Source: a cyanobacterium PCC 7702
GTDB taxonomy: Bacteria; Cyanobacteriota; Cyanobacteriia; Cyanobacteriales; Nostocaceae
Direction: 5' to 3'
Assembly: GCA_000332255.1 (NCBI GenBank)
Contig: KB235926.1
Span: forward strand, 1,557,434 to 1,614,292
Length of the DNA: 56,859 bases
Numbering within the stretch: position 1 is the first letter of the stretch; each line of letters begins with the position of its first letter. The notes under the pieces were generated by a model. That model saw only the letters and a list, made by a program, of their open reading frames with translations, was not told the DNA's origin and did no database searches. Below are positions 1 through 8,619 of the stretch, piece after piece. Position numbers and translations under genes: made by a program.

Positions 1-305
1 ACCTAAAGTTGCGCCAATGAAAACATAAACAGAACCCCAGACTACGCCAAAAATAACGCCAGCACCCAAAGTCAGAACAGAACCTGGTAAAAAAGCAATA
101 GTAGCAATGATGTAAAGAAGAATAAAAGCGATCGCTGCTATTGCACCCAAACTTTGAATCCACGCTAAGGCGTTTCGCAACCATCCTTGCAGGTTAAAAG
201 CTTGCACGCGAGCAAATTCTCCGGCTAAAACCGGCTCTACCTTGAAAAAAAAACCATAGCAAATGCAAGCAGTATCAACAAACTGGATGGGAAAATATTT
301 TTCAT
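1..305 (-). pseudogene. TVP38/TMEM64-family membrane protein, 5' part, apparent frameshift, cut by window edge
   Basis: Read on the minus strand from an ATG at 303-305, the first 19 codons give a hydrophobic leader beginning MKNIFPSSLL. The sequence then changes frame at a run of nine A (nine T in the coding strand, 244-252). In the shifted frame it continues KVEPVLAGEFARVQAFNLQG, followed by a segment with WLRNALAWIQSLG and FLPGSVLTLGAGVIFG. This last part is characteristic of the TVP38/TMEM64 (DedA-like) membrane proteins of cyanobacteria. One extra T would restore a single frame. Either this is a sequencing error or slippage at the homopolymer, or the gene is broken. The remainder lies left of position 1. 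The family assignment is fairly sure; whether the gene is functional is not. Confidence 0.6.
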
Positions 306-499
306 GAATTTAGATACCCAGATGCAAAAATAATGAATAATAAACTTAGGAGCTAATACTAGTTTAAGCGTTTGCATCCTGGGAAGCATGGAAAACTTAC
401 TTCCTTCTACCATCTCATCTCATCTGCAGTGGATAGCCGGTTAGTTACTCTCTAGCAAGGGGAGTCTTCTTATTCAAAAGAAGAAGTAATGATAGCAAA

Positions 500-528
500 A
501 AAGCGGACAGCAAACGAATGTCCACTTT
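500..528 (-). terminator. Rho-independent terminator for the 557-1081 gene
   Basis: On the minus strand a 10-bp stem (AAAGTGGACA / TGTCCGCTTT, one G-U pair) closes a 9-nt loop and is followed by a run of T. It lies about 30 bases after the stop of the upstream minus-strand gene. Confidence 0.7.
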
Positions 529-556
529 CCAATTAAAATTCCCAGGTATGTTTAGC

Positions 557-1081
557 TTACTTGCGGTGACCCAGCCACTTAGCTGCTGCAAAACCCAAAA
601 TTGCTCCTAAAATGGGATTGCTAATAAACTTGAGAATACCAGGCTGTTGTGCAAGTACTTCCCGAAAGATGTCAGGATGGTTATGGTAGACAAAAGAAGC
701 GAGTTTGCTGACGTCATCAGCACTCATATGGTTAGGATTGTGGGTGGAAAGTCCTAGCTGTCGTTCAAGCTTTTGCTCGTCAAGTCCTTTGTGCTTGAGG
801 TGCTTAAAAAAGGTACGCGCTACATCGTCTCGCTCATTTGGTTTAATGTTGGCGATCGCTTTTTGTAATTCTGGCTCCATTTGGCTTGGAGGAATACGTT
901 CCGGATGCAAAGACCGCTCAAACATTTGACGGCGTTGATCTAACGTGGTCCGCTGTGCAAAGTCATCGAAGTTTTGATACTCTTCGGTGGAGGTATCCTC
1001 AACAGATTCGGTATTTCCCTGGGCTAGATCCCTCATTATTTGACGTTTGTACTCTTCAGTGCTAGTCATTGTTACACTCAT
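557..1081 (-). CDS. Conserved hypothetical protein with C-terminal membrane segment
   Basis: A 174-residue protein that I do not assign to a named family. The first 110 residues are charged and hydrophilic, rich in Glu, Gln and Arg, and probably helical. The last 30 residues contain one hydrophobic stretch (FISNPILGAILGFAAAKWLG), which could be a tail anchor or a glycine-zipper-like membrane helix. There is no signal peptide. A purine-rich GGAGATGAG lies directly before the ATG, so the start is plausible. A good terminator follows. It sits 20 bases downstream of the lipoprotein gene 1102-1533 on the same strand, so the two may be co-transcribed. Function unknown. Confidence 0.75.
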   Translation of the reverse strand: MSVTMTSTEEYKRQIMRDLAQGNTESVEDTSTEEYQNFDDFAQRTTLDQRRQMFERSLHPERIPPSQMEPELQKAIANIKPNERDDVARTFFKHLKHKGLDEQKLERQLGLSTHNPNHMSADDVSKLASFVYHNHPDIFREVLAQQPGILKFISNPILGAILGFAAAKWLGHRK

Positions 1082-1101
1082 CTCCTTTTCAGCTAATTGA
1101 C

Positions 1102-1533
1102 CTAGGTGTACTGAATTTGATTTGATTGGATGTCGTAGCGAGCTGTTAAAATTAGCTGCTTGTCAGGTGCGTATACCAAAACTGTTAAATCTTGGTTAGG
1201 AAAGTTTTTACGAAAACCTTCGACTAAAGATCTTGCTAAGGTGCGTACTTCATTGGGGCGCACTTGTGAGGAAATCACAACACCAAGTTTGTTGTTGTCG
1301 CGCACGTAAGCATCTTTGATCAAACCCCGTGATGTTTGCACAACCCAGTTGCCAAAACTTTGTCCTTGTGGGGTATTGCCTCGCTCTAATTGTGCGGCTA
1401 TATCTCGATTAACTCCTGGCAAGGTTGTGGTGCGATCGCCTTGAGTTACGCCACCACACGCTGCAGTAATAGTTAACACTAATATCAAGACCAAAGCTAC
1501 TAATATTTTACGACTTTGCTGCATTAAATTCAT
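1102..1533 (-). CDS. Small lipoprotein of unknown function
   Basis: 143 residues. The N-terminus has basic residues (QQSRK) followed by a long hydrophobic stretch and the lipobox TAAC at residues 23-26, so Cys26 should be lipidated after signal peptidase II cleavage. The mature part has about 115 residues with no motif I recognise; the C-terminal half (VRTLARSLVEGFRKNFPNQD then a beta-rich tail) looks like a small alpha/beta domain. Translation may start at Met1 or Met4. The 557-1081 gene follows 20 bases downstream on the same strand, suggesting a two-gene unit. The location (thylakoid or plasma membrane) cannot be decided. Confidence 0.75.
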   Translation of the reverse strand: MNLMQQSRKILVALVLILVLTITAACGGVTQGDRTTTLPGVNRDIAAQLERGNTPQGQSFGNWVVQTSRGLIKDAYVRDNNKLGVVISSQVRPNEVRTLARSLVEGFRKNFPNQDLTVLVYAPDKQLILTARYDIQSNQIQYT

Positions 1534-1822
1534 GCTTTTTCCTCCAAGAAATTATTGCCACGCTAGACCCACTCTTTTCTTGTTTTCTAGATTTAGGCTC
1601 ACATTTACTGTTGGAAATATGTTAGTTTTTCCAGGTCGAGAGAACCAATAATTATGAAGCAATTTCTCTAACATTATTATTCATTTTTAAGCAATAAATT
1701 CCGCCAGCGCGGACTTTGAGAAATCACGCTTTAGTTTGGTGCGTTTACTAAACTTGTGGTGCTTGTTTTTTAGTAGTGATGTACCCGATTTCACCAATTA
1801 CTTCTATGTCAAATTAGTTTGT

Positions 1823-2005
1823 TTAGTCAAGAGTTTTCTTGACTTCATCTTTGACGTCTTCTACAACATTGCGTACTTCACTTTCTGCTTGCTTAGCTTT
1901 TCCTTCTGCCTTATCTTTCGGATCGCCAGTTACATTTCCCCATACTTCTTGAGCTTTACCTTCAAGATTTTTAGCAGCTGCTTTGGCTCTATCTTCTATG
2001 CTCAT
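1823..2005 (-). CDS. CsbD family protein
   Basis: 60 residues beginning MSIEDRAKAAAKNLEGKAQE and continuing VWGNVTGDPKDKAEGKAKQA. This is the standard CsbD pattern: a highly charged small helical protein with the G-(N/D)-x-(T/K)-(G/D)-(D/N) turn. CsbD proteins are general-stress proteins of unknown mechanism. The length is normal for the family. A GGAGAAAAAA sequence precedes the ATG. It is transcribed alone on the minus strand, about 290 bases upstream of the lipoprotein gene. Confidence 0.88.
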   Translation of the reverse strand: MSIEDRAKAAAKNLEGKAQEVWGNVTGDPKDKAEGKAKQAESEVRNVVEDVKDEVKKTLD

Positions 2006-2181
2006 TTTTTTCTCCTTTGCTGATGTAAATTATTCTCAAAGTTGATAATTCAACCTTGCTTTTAATTACTGATTACAGATTAGCTAATGTTTTTTGCTGC
2101 AGCCTTCCACCAGAGGACATATTATCTATCTATGCAAAAAGAGATAAATAACAACTGTTAATTACAATTAGCAATAAAAAA

Positions 2182-2202
2182 CCCGGTTGATTTCGAACCG
2201 GG
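2182..2202 (-). terminator. Rho-independent terminator after the 19-residue repeat protein gene
   Basis: A perfect 7-bp stem (CCCGGTT / AACCGGG) with a 7-nt loop. On the minus strand it is followed directly by TTTTTT (2176-2181). It ends the gene at 2232-2699. Confidence 0.8.
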
Positions 2203-2231
2203 CTGGTGTATTGTTAAGTATTATTTTTTAT

Positions 2232-2699
2232 CTAATCTAGAAAACCCATTAAATTTTCGGAATCGTCAATATCATTTGGTGCTACCGGACGGTTCCCCAT
2301 CACAGAATAGGTTTCTGAAATTACCAGCGAACTGGCAGCAATGGGACGAATTCCTGATATATTGATACTATCAACTATTTGAATGTTATTTGCAGTAATG
2401 GGGCGAATACCCATAATGTTGATCGTATCCACCACCTGCAGGTTGCTGGCAGAAATAGGACGCAAACCAGAAATAGAAACTGTTTCCGCGACTTGCAAGT
2501 CACTAGCAGCAATCGGACGAATACCAGAAACAGCAAGGTTATCGCGTATCCTTAGTTTGCCTGCTGATTCTTGTTGCCCTGTTTTTTCGATATTTGAGTT
2601 TTGACCTTGGTTATTTTCAACTTCCACAGTAGTTTCCCCCTTTAGCTTCGCGTACTTTTGCCTAGGATTGTTTTTTTTACCGGTGCTGCTAATAGTCAT
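2232..2699 (-). CDS. Protein with five 19-residue repeats (GIRPI repeat), unknown function
   Basis: 155 residues from the ATG at 2699; a GTG three codons upstream is possible. GAGGTG at 2708-2713 lies 8 bases before the ATG and supports that start. After a hydrophilic N-terminal third rich in Gln, Asn and Lys, the protein contains five back-to-back units of exactly 19 residues, without gaps. Each is built on (V/I)-x-(E/D)-(T/S)-x-x-(I/V)-(S/M)-G-(I/L)-R-P-(I/V)-x-A-x-x-(L/I), for example SGIRPIAASDLQ. The fifth unit is the most diverged and runs into a short acidic tail (DDSENLMGFLD). The regular spacing suggests a beta-solenoid-like stack, which is an inference. There is no signal peptide or membrane segment. 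I cannot name a family. Confidence 0.8.
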   Translation of the reverse strand: MTISSTGKKNNPRQKYAKLKGETTVEVENNQGQNSNIEKTGQQESAGKLRIRDNLAVSGIRPIAASDLQVAETVSISGLRPISASNLQVVDTINIMGIRPITANNIQIVDSINISGIRPIAASSLVISETYSVMGNRPVAPNDIDDSENLMGFLD

Positions 2700-2965
2700 A
2701 TATCGCACACCTCTAAATTATTTAGGAATTTTTAGAATATTTTTGAGAAGTCAAAATTTTCCTAATATGTTTAGAGTTTAACTTTAAAAAACATTTTATA
2801 TGTATAACTTTATCTAGAAGCTATACATAAGTCTTACTAATAAGAAACTTTTTTACAAAAAATGAAGAGACATGAAAAACCTTTCCACACCAGGCAAGTC
2901 AGGCTGTGGATTCGGCCTAGAAGGAGATTAGTTACCATAGAATGGGACAATTATAGTAAAACAGT

Positions 2966-4963
2966 ATGATAAAATTTTGTCTTCAAGCTCCCTTTAGTCC
3001 TACTGGCGATCAGCCGCAGGCGATCGCTCAACTGGTAGCAAGTGTACAAGCAGGTAATCGTTTTCAAACATTACTAGGAGCTACGGGAACCGGGAAGACA
3101 TTTACGATCGCATCGGTAATTGAGAAAGTTGGCAAACCAACTTTGGTTTTAGCACATAACAAAACCCTGGCAGCACAGCTTTGTAACGAGCTGCGGGAGT
3201 TTTTTCCCAATAACGCCGTGGAATATTTTGTCAGTTACTACGACTATTATCAACCGGAAGCTTATATTCCCGTTACTGACACGTATATAGAAAAAACAGC
3301 TTCTATTAACGACGAAATTGACATGCTGCGTCATTCCGCAACGCGATCGCTGTTCGAACGGCGCGATGTGATTGTAGTCGCTTCCATAAGCTGTATCTAC
3401 GGATTAGGGATTCCCGCAGAGTATCTCAAAGCTGCAATTCCTTTTCAAGTGGGAATGGAAGTCGATCAACGCCAGATTTTGCGAGATTTAGCATCGGTAC
3501 AGTACAGCCGCAATGATACAGAAATAGGAAGGGGACGTTTTCGCGTTCGGGGCGACGTGTTAGAAATTGGTCCAGCCTACGAAGATCGTATCATTCGCAT
3601 TGAATTCTTCGGGGATGAAATTGATGCCATTCGTTACGTCGATCCCGTCACCGGTGAAATTCTTCAGAGTTTGCAAGCAGTAAATATCTATCCTGCGCGT
3701 CACTTTGTTACTCCCGAAGAACGTTTGGAGCAAGCTTGTGAGGCGATCGCTCAAGAATTAAAAGAGCGCAAAGCTGAACTAGAAGCGGCGGGAAAATTAC
3801 TAGAAGCACAACGTCTAGAGCAGCGGACGCGCTACGATTTAGAAATGCTGCGCCAAGTTGGTTACTGCAACGGCATTGAAAACTATTCCCGTCACCTAGC
3901 AGGAAGAAAAGCAGGCGAACCACCAGAGTGTTTGGTTGATTATTTTCCTAAAGATTGGCTACTAGTAATCGATGAATCTCATGTAACTGTACCGCAAATT
4001 CGCGGCATGTACAACGGCGATCGCGCTAGAAAAAAAGTATTAATTGAGCATGGATTTCGCCTTCCTAGTGCAGCTGATAACCGTCCTTTAAAAGCAGAAG
4101 AATTTTGGGCAAAAGTAAACCAATGTATTTTTGTTTCTGCAACTCCAGGAGATTGGGAATTAGAAGTTTCTCAAGATAATGTGGTAGAACAGATTATTCG
4201 TCCCACTGGTGTGGTAGATCCAGAAATTATTGTCCGTCCTACAGAAGGACAAATTGATGATTTGTTAGGTGAAATCAAAGATCGGGTAGATCGCCAGGAA
4301 CGAGTGCTGGTGACAACCTTAACCAAACGTATGGCCGAAGACTTAACCGAGTACATGCAAGAACATAGCATCCGAGTCAGGTATTTGCACTCAGAGATTA
4401 ATCCTATCGAGCGCATTGAAATTTTGCAGGATTTGCGCGATAGTAACTTTGATGTTTTGGTGGGTGTGAACTTACTGCGAGAAGGTTTAGACTTACCGGA
4501 AGTTTCTCTCGTCGCAATTTTAGACGCAGATAAAGAAGGTTTTTTACGTGCAGAACGTTCCCTAATTCAAACGATCGGGAGAGCAGCACGTCACGTGCGA
4601 GGACAAGCAATTATGTACGCAGATAACCTTACCGATAGCATGCTCAAAGCTATCGAAGAAACTGAACGCCGTCGCGCTATTCAAATAGCGTATAACAAAA
4701 TGCACGGAATTACGCCGCAACCAATTGTCAAAAAATCGAGTAACGCGATTTTATCTTTTCTAGAGGTGTCGCGCCGGTTGAACGCTCAAGAATTGAAAAC
4801 AGTCGAGGAACATATAGATGAATTACCGTTAGAAAACATTCCAGAGTTAATTGCTCAGCTAGAAGCACAGATGAAAGAAGCGGCGAAGAAACTAGAATTT
4901 GAGGAAGCAGCAAAGTTACGCGATCGCATCAAGCATCTGCGGGATAAATTAGTGGGAAGATAG
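2966..4963 (+). CDS. uvrB: Excinuclease ABC subunit B (UvrB)
   Basis: The 665-residue product is UvrB, the helicase-like damage-verification subunit of nucleotide excision repair. It is loaded by UvrA and recruits UvrC for incision. The P-loop GATGTGKT is at residues 38-45. The beta-hairpin region [12 protein letters not shown] lies near residue 95, the DESH box near 340, and the helicase motifs [10 protein letters not shown] and QTIGRAARH follow. A C-terminal UVR motif (about 625-660, [14 protein letters not shown]) contacts UvrC. Length and domain order are normal. It stands alone, with small minus-strand genes upstream and a decayed kinase downstream. I see no convincing LexA-type box in the 80 bases before the start. 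Confidence 0.98.
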   Translation: MIKFCLQAPFSPTGDQPQAIAQLVASVQAGNRFQTLLGATGTGKTFTIASVIEKVGKPTLVLAHNKTLAAQLCNELREFFPNNAVEYFVSYYDYYQPEAYIPVTDTYIEKTASINDEIDMLRHSATRSLFERRDVIVVASISCIYGLGIPAEYLKAAIPFQVGMEVDQRQILRDLASVQYSRNDTEIGRGRFRVRGDVLEIGPAYEDRIIRIEFFGDEIDAIRYVDPVTGEILQSLQAVNIYPARHFVTPEERLEQACEAIAQELKERKAELEAAGKLLEAQRLEQRTRYDLEMLRQVGYCNGIENYSRHLAGRKAGEPPECLVDYFPKDWLLVIDESHVTVPQIRGMYNGDRARKKVLIEHGFRLPSAADNRPLKAEEFWAKVNQCIFVSATPGDWELEVSQDNVVEQIIRPTGVVDPEIIVRPTEGQIDDLLGEIKDRVDRQERVLVTTLTKRMAEDLTEYMQEHSIRVRYLHSEINPIERIEILQDLRDSNFDVLVGVNLLREGLDLPEVSLVAILDADKEGFLRAERSLIQTIGRAARHVRGQAIMYADNLTDSMLKAIEETERRRAIQIAYNKMHGITPQPIVKKSSNAILSFLEVSRRLNAQELKTVEEHIDELPLENIPELIAQLEAQMKEAAKKLEFEEAAKLRDRIKHLRDKLVGR

Positions 4964-5163
4964 TCGTCTCAAAACGCCATAATTGAAATCTTGACCTACC
5001 TCTTGGCAAAATTTTCATATATTGACTTTAAAAGCAAATCCCTGGTAGCCAAACATGACACCAAGAATTCGAACAACAATACATGTAAATCTTGCTTGGC
5101 GTTAACCTTTCTTCCTGCTATGAGCTCCATCACTTTCTAAGCAACTGGCGAAAATTGCTGTTG

Positions 5164-5768
5164 TTAAGCGGAATTTTTAATTATAAATTCTATTCCCTCT
5201 CCAATTGCAGAGTAGTAGTGGAGACTACCACCATGCTTTTCCACAATAATTTAGTGGCTAATAGATAAACCCAAACCCGTTCTTTTTCCAACAGGTTTTG
5301 TTGTAAATAAAGACTCAAAAACTTTTGCCTTGACATCTTCACACATCCCTGGTCCATTATCAGCAATATGGATACTAATCCAATCATTTCCAAGCATTTT
5401 TGCACTAATTTTTATTTGACTTGATAATTGTATTCATCGAGAACATCAATGGCATTAGAAATAATATTCATAAAAACTTGATTGAGTCGTCTTCATTGGC
5501 ATGAATGAGATTGCCGTAAATTAAATTTATAATGACAGCTTCCAATAATGTCATTTGTCAAGTTGTTGTCTTCAAACCATTCGCGACTCACAATCAGATA
5601 GCGCATTTGTCTATCGAATATGACTGCGGATAAACGAGTGTTCTCTGTAGCTTGGCGTAAAAGCGCTGTGTTTTCCTGCAGAATAATTTCTGCTTGAATG
5701 CAATCATTTCTGCTCTCAGCTGATTTCTCGCCATGCTCCACAGTTGTGCTTGCGATTTTTTTGGTCAT
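5164..5768 (-). pseudogene. Decayed PAS-domain sensor histidine kinase
   Basis: The minus strand keeps both ends of a sensor kinase but not an open frame. From 5768, about 90 codons encode a coiled segment and a PAS-like stretch (VIFDRQMRYLIVSREWFEDN). Immediately after, in another frame, comes an N-box (RLNQVFMNIISNAIDVLDE); the phosphoacceptor His region between them is missing. A further frame change near 5405-5420 is followed by ISIHIADNGPGM (G1 box), a kinase F-box region (VFESLFTTKPVGK) and TGLGLSISH (G2 box). An in-frame TAA at 5251-5253 stands where Gln is expected, and then IIVEKHGGSL continues. Deletion, frameshift and nonsense mutation together show a pseudogene. Confidence 0.85.
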
Positions 5769-6099
5769 TCGTCTGAAGGTTTTCTGATTGGAATCGTTAA
5801 CTCATGATTAATGCTAAATTCTGGCTGAAATTTGAAAATTTCTACTTGTTGGGAGCTTGACGTCGAAAATTGGCTTGACAAAACTATTTTTTTCCTATTG
5901 TTTGCCGAGTTTTAGTCAATACAATAGCCAGCTTGTGCTAACCAATTTTTGACTGTGAATACCATGTTAAATTATCAGGATAAAAACGTAAATATGGAAA
6001 TAATAGAAGACAAAGCAAAATAAATAAAGAATTGCTGTTATTTTCTGAGACTACAAGCCGCAAAACAGTCTTTTGAGCGTAACAAATTCTTCGCTCTTA

Positions 6100-6345
6100 C
6101 TATTCCAAGGCTAGTTGTAATTTTGTTTGTGCGATCGCTTGCCAACTAGGAAATTTCATGAGGATATCGTTCGTATCTCATTTGTTATCATAACGTTTTG
6201 GAATTTCTTCAATTGCAGATACTTCTTTGTGGTCTTTTTCCCAACAGTTTTTGACAGCAGCTAGCTGTGGTTGTGTTTTTTTAGTCCAACCTTTGCTAAA
6301 AACACAAGCAGCAAGTCAAATCAATTTGTTTCAACAAAGCCACCG
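6100..6345 (-). pseudogene. Possible relic of an unidentified gene
   Basis: Reading the minus strand toward a TAG at 6100-6102 gives a protein-like stretch: SKGWTKKTQPQLAAVKNCWE, KDHKEVSAIEEIPKRYDNK, a TGA, then DTNDILMKFPSWQAIAQTKL and QLALE. Codon use and composition look like a real, conserved C-terminus, but it is interrupted by at least one stop, with more stops upstream. I could not assign a family. It sits beside another decayed gene (5164-5768), which fits local erosion. The rest of 5769-6514 shows nothing I can support. Confidence 0.3.
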
Positions 6346-6514
6346 TGCTAACATGAAGCAATTGATATTATTAATTCCCATTGGTAGTGTTCCCAAGCTA
6401 ACAATTAAAACTAACATCTATCTGCCAATTGCTGCCGCTTTCTGGGATTTATCATTCGTTTTTCAGTCTGACAGGCTATATTGCAGTTAACCGCTCAATT
6501 TAGGAAAAGCATCT

Positions 6515-7195
6515 GTGTTTCCCCTTTACGACGAGAATCCAACACGAATTACCCCATACTTCACTTATGGGTTGATAGGAATGAACGTTTTAGTTTTTTT
6601 CCACGAACTCAGTTTGTCAAATGCGCAATTGGAAGAGTTTTTGCAGCAGTATGCAGTTATTCCCCAACAATTAACTGCTAATTTTGCTGGCGAATGGACA
6701 ACGTTATTTACGTCGCAATTCCTACATGGCAGTTGGTGGCACCTCATCTCAAATATGGTATTTTTGTGGGTCTTTGGCAATAATATCGAAGACCGTTTGG
6801 GTCATATCAAGTATCTAATTTTTTACCTTAGTTGTGGTGCTTTAGCTGCTTTGTGCCAGTATTTTATCAACATGAATTCTACTATTCCTTCCCTGGGCGC
6901 AAGCGGTGCTATTTCTGGAATTTTAGGTGCTTACCTAATTCGCTTTCCCCACTCTCAAGTTCTCAGCCTGGTTTTCTTGGGTTTTTTTGTCACCACTATT
7001 AGAATACCTGCTATCATACTGATAGGGCTGTTCTTTATCCAGAATGTAATATCTGGTTTTGCTAGTCTGCAGGTAACTGCCAATATGAGTGTGGAGTCAG
7101 GCGGTGTTGCTTATTGGGCTCACATAGGCGGTTTTGTTTTTGGAATCATACTTGCTCCTTTATTTGGCTTGTTTAAAAGCGATGATTGGCAGTGA
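6515..7195 (+). CDS. Rhomboid family intramembrane serine protease
   Basis: 226 residues with GTG as start, preceded by AGGAAAA at a good distance (8 bases). The product is a polytopic membrane protein of about six helices. The rhomboid signature GASGAISGILGAY (about residues 129-141) holds the nucleophile Ser, and AHIGGFVFG near residue 205 holds the catalytic His. A WWHLISNMVFLWVFG segment corresponds to the conserved His/Asn helix near residues 80-90. Rhomboids cleave substrates within the bilayer; the substrate here is unknown. The length matches the short bacterial form without an extra cytoplasmic domain. It stands alone between the decayed region and the convergent phosphatase gene. 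Confidence 0.93.
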   Translation: MFPLYDENPTRITPYFTYGLIGMNVLVFFHELSLSNAQLEEFLQQYAVIPQQLTANFAGEWTTLFTSQFLHGSWWHLISNMVFLWVFGNNIEDRLGHIKYLIFYLSCGALAALCQYFINMNSTIPSLGASGAISGILGAYLIRFPHSQVLSLVFLGFFVTTIRIPAIILIGLFFIQNVISGFASLQVTANMSVESGGVAYWAHIGGFVFGIILAPLFGLFKSDDWQ

Positions 7196-7245
7196 CCACC
7201 CTCACAGAGTAGCCACTGCTTTCGGTATTGAGCAGCCGAACCAGC

Positions 7246-7752
7246 TTAAACACCGTGAGATTGCTCTGGCAAAAAGGTTTGCAGACTAATAACGTATTTG
7301 AGCAAGCCTTCACAAGCATCAACAAGCAGATCGATCACCTGATGAAATCCCTCTGCACCGCCATAGTAGGGATCCGGGACTTCTTCGAGAGTATGGCAAG
7401 AGCAAAATTCACACATTAAGCGCACTTTGTGGTGATATTGCCCGCTAGGGTCAGCAAAGAGGATATCCCGGTAATTTTCCCGATCCATTGCCAAGATCAA
7501 ATCAAAATCTTGAAAGTCCGATGCTTGAAATTGACGGGCGCGACCGTGCAATCTTATTCCTAGTTTTTGAGCAGCTGCAATGCTCATGCGCCGGTCAGGG
7601 GGACTACCGATGTGATAGCCAGACGTACCAGCAGAATCACAAAGAATGCGTCCTTTCCACTCAGTCTGCTGGATCAGGTGATTCATGATATTTTCTGCTG
7701 CTGGCGAGCGACAGATATTTCCCAGACAGACAAAAAGAAGCTTGTAAGGCAT
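7246..7752 (-). CDS. Low molecular weight protein-tyrosine phosphatase
   Basis: 168 residues from the ATG at 7752; the frame is open six codons further upstream, but MPYKLLFVCLGNICRSP is the normal N-terminus. The catalytic P-loop C-(X)5-R is CLGNICRS, with the nucleophile Cys near residue 9. The general-acid loop is VPDPYYGG near residue 125. The enzyme dephosphorylates phosphotyrosine proteins. In cyanobacteria the family is linked to exopolysaccharide export (Wzc-type kinases) or photosystem regulation, but no such gene lies near. It follows ybaB/ebfC by 40 bases on the same strand, so the pair is probably one transcript. Confidence 0.93.
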   Translation of the reverse strand: MPYKLLFVCLGNICRSPAAENIMNHLIQQTEWKGRILCDSAGTSGYHIGSPPDRRMSIAAAQKLGIRLHGRARQFQASDFQDFDLILAMDRENYRDILFADPSGQYHHKVRLMCEFCSCHTLEEVPDPYYGGAEGFHQVIDLLVDACEGLLKYVISLQTFLPEQSHGV

Positions 7753-7792
7753 AGATAAATGTGTGCGCAAGAAGGAGTCACACTTTCAAAGC

Positions 7793-8140
7793 TTATTGAA
7801 AACCAGGAATTTCCAATCCACTGGTCAATTCTTCCATGCGTTCGCGCATAGTAGTAGTGGACTTGTTATAGGCATCTTTCATAGCGGCGGTAACCAGATC
7901 GGACAGTACTTCTGCTCCTTCGTTGAGAGCATTTGGGGAAATTTCTACCCGTTTGGGTTCTTGGTTTCCACTTACTATCACCTTAATGAGACCACCACCT
8001 GCTTCTCCTTGGATTTCCATTTGCTCCAATTCTTCCTGAAGTCGCTTTGCGCCTTCTTGTACTTGCTGCGCTTTCTTAAAGGCGTCAGCTAGTTCTTTCA
8101 TTTTTCCTAAACCAAAGCCAAATCCCTGTCCTTTACTCAT
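7793..8140 (-). CDS. YbaB/EbfC family nucleoid-associated protein
   Basis: 115 residues. After a glycine/phenylalanine-rich start ([11 protein letters not shown]) comes the YbaB/EbfC core: an amphipathic helix ([20 protein letters not shown]), the beta sheet [20 protein letters not shown], and the conserved motif [19 protein letters not shown] followed by a helix. These proteins are dimers that bind DNA without strong sequence preference. In many bacteria the gene neighbours dnaX and recR, which is not seen here. It is the first gene of a two-gene minus-strand unit with the phosphatase 7246-7752. Confidence 0.93.
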   Translation of the reverse strand: MSKGQGFGFGLGKMKELADAFKKAQQVQEGAKRLQEELEQMEIQGEAGGGLIKVIVSGNQEPKRVEISPNALNEGAEVLSDLVTAAMKDAYNKSTTTMRERMEELTSGLEIPGFQ

Positions 8141-8619
8141 AATTAATTGTCCACCTGTGGTTTGAGTAACAATTTCAATTCAACAAATTCAATTATAGAT
8201 GCGGTGTGTAATTTACCTATTTATACTCCTCCTGGATTGTGAATTTTAACAACGATGGCACAATATTACCAAAAGTAGTCATCTTTTCAAGCAACAGCCC
8301 AAAGCATGAATTTTGCTTCTCTTTGACTTTGGCATATTTATGCCTTCACAAAAATAGCAATTAGTACAGCTAAAGAGGCGATTGCTTTGCTGTTATTGGA
8401 TGAATCCTGTATTTGAGCAGTATGCCCGGGGAAAATGAAAATTAAATTATACACGTGTATTTACCCAGGTACGCTTTTCACAAATTCCCTGGAGACTTCT
8501 GTTCTGCTCTAAGACTGTACGGAAATCCTCATATTTCCCCTTTTCGATTTAGGCACTCTTGCACAACTTATGAACTTAGAATAGAGAAAGTAAAGTTGTA
8601 AAGAAATGTAAGGTTATTC
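8141..8619. other. Intergenic region between ybaB and hslO (divergent)
   Basis: No gene is apparent. It should hold the promoters of both divergent genes. A perfect 12-bp palindrome (ATACACGTGTAT, 8449-8460) lies about 160 bases before hslO. An A/T-rich stretch with TAGAAT near 8578 could be a -10 element, without a good -35 at standard spacing. Confidence 0.5.

Noticed and set aside
1736-2023. Plus-strand 95-codon open frame
   Set aside because: It is the antisense shadow of the CsbD gene, with a Cys/Phe-rich composition and no ribosome binding site.
2895-2935. Possible riboswitch or operator hairpin before uvrB (CCACA ... TGTGG)
   Set aside because: The stem is only five pairs and there is no known motif.
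6227-6490. Plus-strand 87-codon open frame before the rhomboid gene
   Set aside because: No recognisable similarity or ribosome binding site, and it overlaps a better protein-like relic on the other strand.
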